From: Dryas octopetala
Lineage: Eukaryota; Streptophyta; Magnoliopsida; Rosales; Rosaceae
Assembly (NCBI GenBank): GCA_963921425.1
Contig: OY992840.1
Span: 19,446,621 to 19,510,620, forward strand
DNA length: 64,000 nucleotides
Direction: 5' to 3'
Below are positions 57,601 through 64,000 of the stretch, in pieces. A model generated the notes under the pieces. The model was not told the origin of the DNA and did not search any database. It worked only from the letters and a program-made list of their open reading frames with translations. The translations under genes and the position numbers were made by a program. Each line of letters opens with the position of its first letter. Within the stretch, counting starts at the first letter, position 1.

Positions 57601-60600
57601 TATTTCCTATTCAATTGTAATTTTCTTCTTTTGTTAATGGAACCAATGAATTAGTGGCGGAGTCACAGATTTACTTCACAAAGCGCACTATATATAATAT
57701 ACAAAGTTCTTTAAATTTATAATAGACAAAAAAAATCATTAACTACAGGTAAAATTTATATTTGTTATGCATAAGTATGTGCATGATGGGAATAAAGTAA
57801 TATATATTTATTTAAAACTTTGTAGATTTAAAACTACAAAAATTATGATTACAAACTTGAAGTTCCAAAAATTCTAAACAAGAAAACAGGTGTAACGTAC
57901 AGCTAAATGTCCTAGTGCAAATCTTTGTTCTACTCCTTTAACTCTTTTGTAAATATATAAGAATTAAGAGAGGGCTGCCTTGGGTAAAGACTAAAGTGGG
58001 GCCACATGTCTCGCTCGATCCCCGGCCTAAAGTAGCTCGCCTGTGAATTAATGGAACTCTCACCAATGCCGGTAAAACCTCATAAAATCTCGTGCTAATT
58101 AATTTCTTGATATATGTACTTGTAGTTGTTGTTTCAGTTTTTGGAGAGTTTTTTGTTTTTGGCCACTAAGTTTTTGGAGAGTTATTTCGCTCAATGACGA
58201 GTTTTCTAACATGTGTTTGCTACCTTTCTCCACAGTAGAATTGCTATATGCTATAAATGGGTAGCAAAATTTGTTATCTTGAGTAGGTACCAAAATCTAG
58301 TATGGTATGCACTTCTAACATGTATGCATGTTTGCTACACCTTCCTTCATTGGAGATGCTCTTTACTTTAACCAAAATGTGAGATTAGTGCTCAACAAAT
58401 CTCATCGTAATTTCCCAATTAAGTAGAATCCGGCATTTATTTTGGGGGTTGTACATGCACATGAACAAGTGATTCCAATTTTGGATGACTGAGCATAAGT
58501 TGTTAAGTGAAGAAATCGAATGAATACATAAAACTTTATTAATTACATATTTAGCCTAATTAATGTGAGACTAGTGCTCAACATTTTCTCACATGAAACC
58601 TTTCTAATTGGGCTTTTAATTATAAATGTGACAATTAAGTGGTTTCTCTTTAGATGATTAAAAATTATTATATATATATGGTTCATATTGAGTTAATCTA
58701 CATTTAATTTGGTGGCTCATACGGTGTCATACCAAATTGAATATCAAACTCGAAAACTTAAATTGTTAAGTGGAAAAATCCAATGGGTATATGTAATTTT
58801 AGTGCATAGATGCCATTTTTTTTTTTTTTTAATTCATGAGTAGTGCATAGATGCTTAACCCAATTAAAGTGGAACTAGTGCTCAACAAAGTTTCTATTTA
58901 ATCTATAAATACGGATATGCACAAGCTTACAATTTTACCCTAAGTGATAGAATTTTTTTTTTTTCGGTGCTCACCCTAGCTAAGTGATAGAGTTGCATGC
59001 CTAGCTTCGTTATAAAATTAATTTTGAAGAAAGAATTAGAGTGTATGGCTACAGAATATCTTAAATAAGTTTATTTAAGTGATCGAATGATTTTATTGAA
59101 AAGATTAATTGTGGGATTCGCTCTGCATTATAAAACCATTTACTTTATAAGTTTTCATTCAATAATCATCTTTACAAAAAGTTATACAAATTAGAAATTA
59201 TTAATTAATTAAGACATTTTATTGTGACAAAATAACAGACGAACACAATGATTTTATAAACATTGAAATTATCACCATTTAATAACATGATTACTTAGTA
59301 TTTGATTTGTCTAATATTTTTTCATGAATGATCCTTAAAGTTGAATGGAGACTTAAAAAATAAATCATTCTAATTAATCGACCATCAAACTAAAATGTAG
59401 AGTGGGCCAAATAAAAACTTGTTGTGCATTGTAATTTGATAATCAGAACGGTCTACTTCTTATGTCTAAAAATGCTTTTTCAATATACTTAATGCTTCTA
59501 TTCATTCAACTAGCAGATTAATAAATGTAACCAAGTTAGTTGTTTTAACTTTTCCTCTTTATCTTTAAATTAATGAATTAACAACGTTACTAAACTGCTC
59601 TATAAGGATTCACTTTTTTTCTTTCCCAGGAAAATCCAAAATGATGATGAACACTCTCATGAGTTCATACGCACAAGAGTTTGAATTAAAAAAAAAAAAA
59701 TCGAAAAATTAATACAAACTCTTTTTGCCTAGAGGCATTCTTTAGTCTTTATTTCTCTTGGCCGTGGACTTTAACTTTTGAAACCTAAGTGGCTTAGTGA
59801 GTGTGTTAACTAAAGATTTTGGAATCCTATGCAAAAGAACTATATGCATCCACGTGTCGGCAGTTTAAGTACCTTCATGCAGCCTATGATCGTAGACGTC
59901 AAAGAGAAAATCTCTTTTATGAATTTTGTTGAACGTGTTGCCCGGATTTGACAAGATTCTTGCTTCAAAGTTAAGATGAAAAAAATAACAATAACAATAA
60001 CGAAATTCTTAACAAATTAAAGAAAAGGTTATACTGAGACAGTGGAGAAGGCTGACCTGACTTTGGAGGTTTTTTAATTTGAAAAAAAAAAAAAAGTTGA
60101 AGGATAAAGCAAAATGTTTAATAAGCTTGGAAAGTTCAAGCAGTGGAATTAGGGTTTTGTCACAAAAAAAAAAGGGCAATGCGTGAAGGGAAGGACAGGG
60201 GATATGGGAAAAAGTAGAGGCAAAAGCTAAGCAAAGCAACAATCCAACATGGGCAGCTCATTGGTTCATTAAGAGATTGATTATGGGCTGCACATGAAAA
60301 AAGGCATACATATTGCAGGCTGACTAGATTTCGATCAACTGTCTCACACAATACACCTTTTCCTTCACCTGATCGAGAGTGTTTTGTATGGTCTCCCTAT
60401 GGATACTAAATCCAGAGTGAGGGCCATACCCTCATGTTGACCTACACATCAGCTAAGGCTAATATATTATATTAATTAAATACATATATGTAAGGGGCAA
60501 GCTAGTAGAGTGAGGCTTCGGATCTGTGCTTTCAGAGTGCTTACAAGTTACGTACAACTGCTATCCTTAATTCATCACTTCCAAATATAAGTGAGTACTG

Positions 60601-60752
60601 TCCACTTCCCTAACAAGAGAGGATTCAATAATTCGTTAATGTTGGGCGGTTACATGGGAGTCATAATTGGGATGGAGTTAATCACAAATTAGAAAGCAAT
60701 AAGTTATAATATATTAGTAGGTTGGTATCCGGCCACTACTAATTGGAAATAA
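54650..60752. other. gene-poor AT-rich region
   Basis: No coding frame is supported in 6.1 kb. Seen: an AT dinucleotide run near 57030-57050, a loosely repeated block containing ACTAGTGCTCAACA at about 58390, 58570 and 58875, and a diverged inverted repeat near 59150-59370 resembling the MITE at 37040. The rest is unremarkable. Confidence 0.45.
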
Positions 60753-60782
60753 CTTGCCAATCCCCGTTATTGGGGATGTGGC

Positions 60783-60823
<41 letters not shown>

Positions 60824-60855
60824 GATGCCACATCCCCAATAACGGGGATAGCAAG
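60753..60855. repeat. hairpin: 31-bp inverted arms around a GA microsatellite
   Basis: The left arm (60753-60784, starting CTTGCCAATCCCCGTTATTG) and right arm (60825-60855, ending AACGGGGATAGCAAG) are complementary apart from a one-base indel and a mismatch. The loop is about 36 bp of (GA)n. Each arm also contains its own small palindrome, ATCCCC-GTTATT-GGGGAT. Confidence 0.9.
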
Positions 60856-61744
60856 TCTCTCTCATACTAATTACACTGAAGTCTTTCAAGATATATTAAA
60901 CTCCACACTTGGATATGTCTATTTGGACCTAAATAGTTTAGTTCAGAACAATATTGATGTTGGATCATAATTAATAGTGAGTCTACATAGGCTGATTTGT
61001 GGTATCACAGCTGACGATTCGGTTGGTACACACATTATTCAAGATTGAGCAAACACATGATAAATGAGGCAACCCAAAGTAGAGTCGTTATGCATGATAC
61101 TCAAGATGGACCATAGTATGCATGATACACCATGGGGTTGTACATGAGGCTCGAGATGGGCGTACCTCAAGATTTGCCAACTAGTTGGATTAGTATCATA
61201 CAGATCGAAAATATGACACGATAATCCAACTATAATATATAAGTAGTTTTGTTAGCTTGATATATATTGTTAACTTATTATTGACAGTTTAACTTTTTGA
61301 GATATAATAGTTGTCTAACAAGGTGATAAACCCTTATTTGTAGAAAGTCCTGATCAGTTCAAATCCTCTATACCCCGATTATGTGTGCAGGTTGAGCTAG
61401 GCTTGCAACCTGACTTGTCTAACAAGTGCGACGTCCCTAGGTTCATGGCAGCACTCGCTTTGTCCATGAAATAAATTTTAGAGTCTTGGGCTAACCATGG
61501 TGACCATGTTCATTGCTGGTCATCATGATGTGGGCTAATGCGATTTAATTTGGGGTAGTGGATTAAAATTCTGTTAAAGATAGAGAGCATGATACTTTTT
61601 TTTTTGGCCAAGATAGAGAGCATGATACTTAATTAAAGAGAGATCGAGCTTATTTATGTGAGGGATTAAGCAGAATTAATTCTTAAACAAAGCTTAGTGA
61701 TTTGTAAAGGTAGGTGACGAATAATAATTAATATTCTTATGGAC

Positions 61745-61746
<2 letters not shown>
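60856..61746. other. upstream region of the MADS gene, distal part
   Basis: AT-rich, non-coding. A duplicated phrase (AAGATAGAGAGCATGATACT, near 61576 and 61610) is a short local direct repeat. No regulatory site could be assigned. Confidence 0.4.

Positions 61747-61830
<84 letters not shown>
61747..61830. repeat. (GA)42 microsatellite in the MADS promoter
   Basis: 84 bp of perfect GA dinucleotide, ending 12 bp before a G-box. GA repeats are bound by plant BPC proteins, which regulate several MADS-box genes. Binding at this copy is inference. Likely highly length-polymorphic. Confidence 0.95.
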
Positions 61831-61834
<4 letters not shown>

Positions 61835-61842
61835 AGAGAATC

Positions 61843-61860
61843 CACGTGAGGTATATAAGG
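61843..61860 (+). promoter_or_regulatory. G-box and TATA box of the MADS gene
   Basis: CACGTG at 61843-61848 and GTATATAAGG at 61851-61860 lie about 200 bp before the start codon. The expected transcription start is near 61885-61890, giving a 5' UTR of roughly 175 nt if unspliced. Confidence 0.65.
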
Positions 61861-62061
61861 CACTGAACACCCAAGCTCCATACTTAGACTCAAACGGGAC
61901 TCCAACAAGTTCCAATAGAGAAGGTCTAGCGGCAATCTCGAAGCTAGTTCAAACTAGTGGGAGGTTGTCTGCACAGAAAAATTAAACAGCCACCAACTCA
62001 AACCATATTCGATCATAATCTTAGCAAAAAGTAGTGAGGAGTAGTCGATTGATCGATCGAT

Positions 62062-63001
62062 ATGGCTCGTGGAAAGGTTCAGATGAAGAGGATCGAGAAC
62101 CCAGTGCACCGGCAGGTCACCTTCTGCAAGCGACGAGCAGGGCTCCTGAAGAAGGCCAAGGAGCTCTCTGTGCTGTGTGATGCAGATATTGGACTTCTCA
62201 TTTTCTCTTCCCATGGAAAGCTCTTTGAACTAGCCACCAAAGGGTCTCTCTCTTTAGCAAATTACATTTGTATTTCGTAGTTTCAAATGCATGATTGATT
62301 TGATTAATCACTATGTGTTCATCTAGTACTCTTTTGTTTTTTTTTTTTAGAATATCATCTAATACGCTTAAGAATATAAAGAATTTACGATGAATGATCA
62401 AACAATTTTTGTACATATCGTTGTATATAATTTTTCTTACACTCAATCTGTCAGATGTCAATCATATATCTTTTGGCTAATAGATGTTAATTATATATGA
62501 CCATGAAATAGAAAAACTTGCAATGTATCTGTTATAAGAGGCGTGACATCAAAGACAAGAGAAATAAAAAGAAAAAAACTTTTCTCTCTCTCTCTTCTTT
62601 TTTTTTTTTCTCTTTTTTATTTGTGATATCACGTCCTTTATAATAAAAAATAGGTAAGTTTCTCTTGATTAAGAAATGTTATATACTTGGCCCCAAAAAA
62701 AAAAAAAAAATGTTATATACAATGATTGTAAGAATATCTCTAAATATTCATGTATTGTTGAATTTCATACTCCATTATTAGTATATAAATATCTTTTTTT
62801 TTTCTAAAAATAATGTTTAATTATTCGATTTTTTGAAAGCTAGCTAGCTTTAACAATATTCTTGTTGAATTACTTGCTTGCTTTCTTATTTGCTATTGCG
62901 CTAGAACCATGCAAGGGCTTATTGAGAAGTACATGAAGGTGAATCCCACGGTTCCCACCCGAATGTCTCAGGCTGAACAAGTCATAGAAACACAAACTCT
63001 G
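62062..63001 (+). CDS. MADS-box transcription factor, AGL12-like (partial, first two exons)
   Basis: Exon 1 (62062-62243) encodes the whole MADS DNA-binding domain ([20 protein letters not shown] through [20 protein letters not shown]). It ends in LFELATKG and is followed by a GT donor (GG|GTCTCTC, a weak consensus). Exon 2 (62905-63001) continues [20 protein letters not shown] to the donor CTG|GTACTA. The [15 protein letters not shown] junction is characteristic of the AGL12/XAL1 clade of type II MADS proteins, known in Arabidopsis for roles in root cell proliferation and flowering. The K domain and C-terminus lie beyond the window. Exon 1 shares no stop or frameshift. CArG-box DNA is the expected target. 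A G-box, TATA box and (GA)42 tract sit upstream. Clade assignment rests on two exons only. Confidence 0.9.
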
Positions 63002-64000
63002 GTACTATATACATCTCTCAGACCTCTGCTACTTGTTTTTTATTTTATTTTGCCCTTTTATTCCTCTTTTCGGTATCAGTGATTTGCTTTATATATATAA
63101 AAAAAAAAAAAAAAAGATTTGCTTCATATATAATATAGCTCATGAAGAAAATTTGGGTAGGGTTATTATTCTGACCTGATATGACAGTATAATGACACGT
63201 AGGCATTATAAATTTTTCTCGAGAACTCAGCTAGCAGCCTCGATCACAGGCACGAAAAGTTGTATAAAACGAATATAATTATTATTCAGAAAGCTAGTGC
63301 AGGTAGCATCAGATGCTGATTATAAATAATTAATTAATCATTACAAGAAATCGAATAACAAAATTAATTGAAGCCCAAAAAAAAAATGCAAACATACACA
63401 TACAATAAATGTTTATCAGATCACAACTTTTTTCTAAGGCTTAAAGTCTTGACACCTAGTTACGGGAATCGCTATTAGACCATTAAATACTTCGAAAGTA
63501 GTAGATTGAGAGATGTCTCATGTCTGTCAGATGATCATCTGATGTCTGTCCCATCAATGAAAATTATAAGATTTTGGTTCGCTTTTGATTTTCAACTATA
63601 TATATATATATATTAATATATGTTGCATGTGGTTTTGTCTGCATAAATCATATAAATTAGAAATTTCTTTTCTAATGCGTGGGGTTGTATACATTTCGAG
63701 CACTCAGTAAAATTTGCTTTCCGGTAAAATTATAAATGGTATTCTTTTTTATAAGATAGTTTGACATATATATTATACAGTTATATAAATAATTAAATAG
63801 TGCGGTATATATTTGGCACGAACTCTTCAACCAAGAGTAGCACATAGAATCACAATCACTTAACTCTCTAGACTACATGTTTGCTTCTAATTGCCTAACA
63901 AGTACAGCTTGAAGTTTACTGTGCTTAGACTCGATCCCTAGGTTATATGTTTGCTATTGCGTAGGTCCGGGCATAATAGTTTATGGTTTACTTAGTACAT
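63002..64000 (+). other. intron 2 of the AGL12-like gene (continues past the window)
   Basis: AT-rich with poly-A and TATATA runs. No third exon was recognised before the end. The next coding exon, starting in phase 0, should lie outside the window. Confidence 0.6.

Noticed and set aside
57400..57660. Possible solo Copia-like LTR fragment
   Set aside because: Sequence has an LTR-like flavour (GAGAGATT, TTGTAATTTT) but no TG...CA ends or target duplication could be found.
61666..61935. Minus-strand frames encoding Ser-Leu repeats
   Set aside because: Direct translation of the (GA)n microsatellite.

Overview
The window looks like nuclear DNA of a dicot plant. Genes carry short AT-rich introns with GT-AG ends, the intergenic DNA is AT-rich with GA and poly-A/T tracts, and the recognisable proteins are plant ones: elongation factor 1B-gamma, a P-class PPR protein, a 12-oxophytodienoate reductase and a type II MADS-box factor of the AGL12 type. 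A woody rosid, perhaps Rosaceae, is a guess from general resemblance and is not proven by anything here.

Layout. 0.4-0.7 kb: a small single-pass membrane protein gene on the minus strand. 1.1-1.6 kb: a GA/CT-rich non-autonomous element. 2.84 kb: a decayed tRNA-Pro. 3.07-15.25 kb: a complete 12.2-kb Ty3/gypsy LTR retrotransposon of the Tat type. Its 1054-bp LTRs differ at only two positions by eye, and it has a perfect 5-bp target duplication (GGTCC), one long gag-pol frame and a spliced gene on the opposite strand between pol and the 3' LTR. 15.37-36.91 kb: a dienelactone-hydrolase-family gene with seven coding exons. Its last intron is interrupted by a 17.8-kb autonomous Helitron (18.25-36.08 kb) lying antisense to it. 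The Helitron carries RepHel and RPA70-like genes, both of which give uninterrupted frames once spliced.

37.04-37.42 kb: a long-inverted-repeat MITE. 38.46-41.03 kb: the EF1B-gamma gene (minus). 41.5-42.0 kb: a second GA/CT-rich foldback element. 44.60-46.13 kb: an intronless PPR gene (minus). 49.36-53.28 kb: an OPR gene with five exons (plus), followed at 53.85-54.17 kb by a remnant of intron 1 of another OPR copy, the scar of a tandem array. 54.26-54.65 kb: another MITE. 54.65-61.7 kb: gene-poor AT-rich DNA with a striking GA-loop hairpin. 62.06 kb to the end: the first two exons of an AGL12-like MADS gene, which continues beyond the window.

The host genes form no operon or pathway. The unifying story is transposon load. 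Two apparently young, structurally intact elements bracket one metabolic gene: the retrotransposon ends 121 bp before its start codon in the same orientation, and the Helitron enlarges its last intron from about 0.86 kb to 18.7 kb. All splice models were built by reading splice sites and phases by eye. They are internally consistent, since every total is a multiple of three, but no transcript supports them here.
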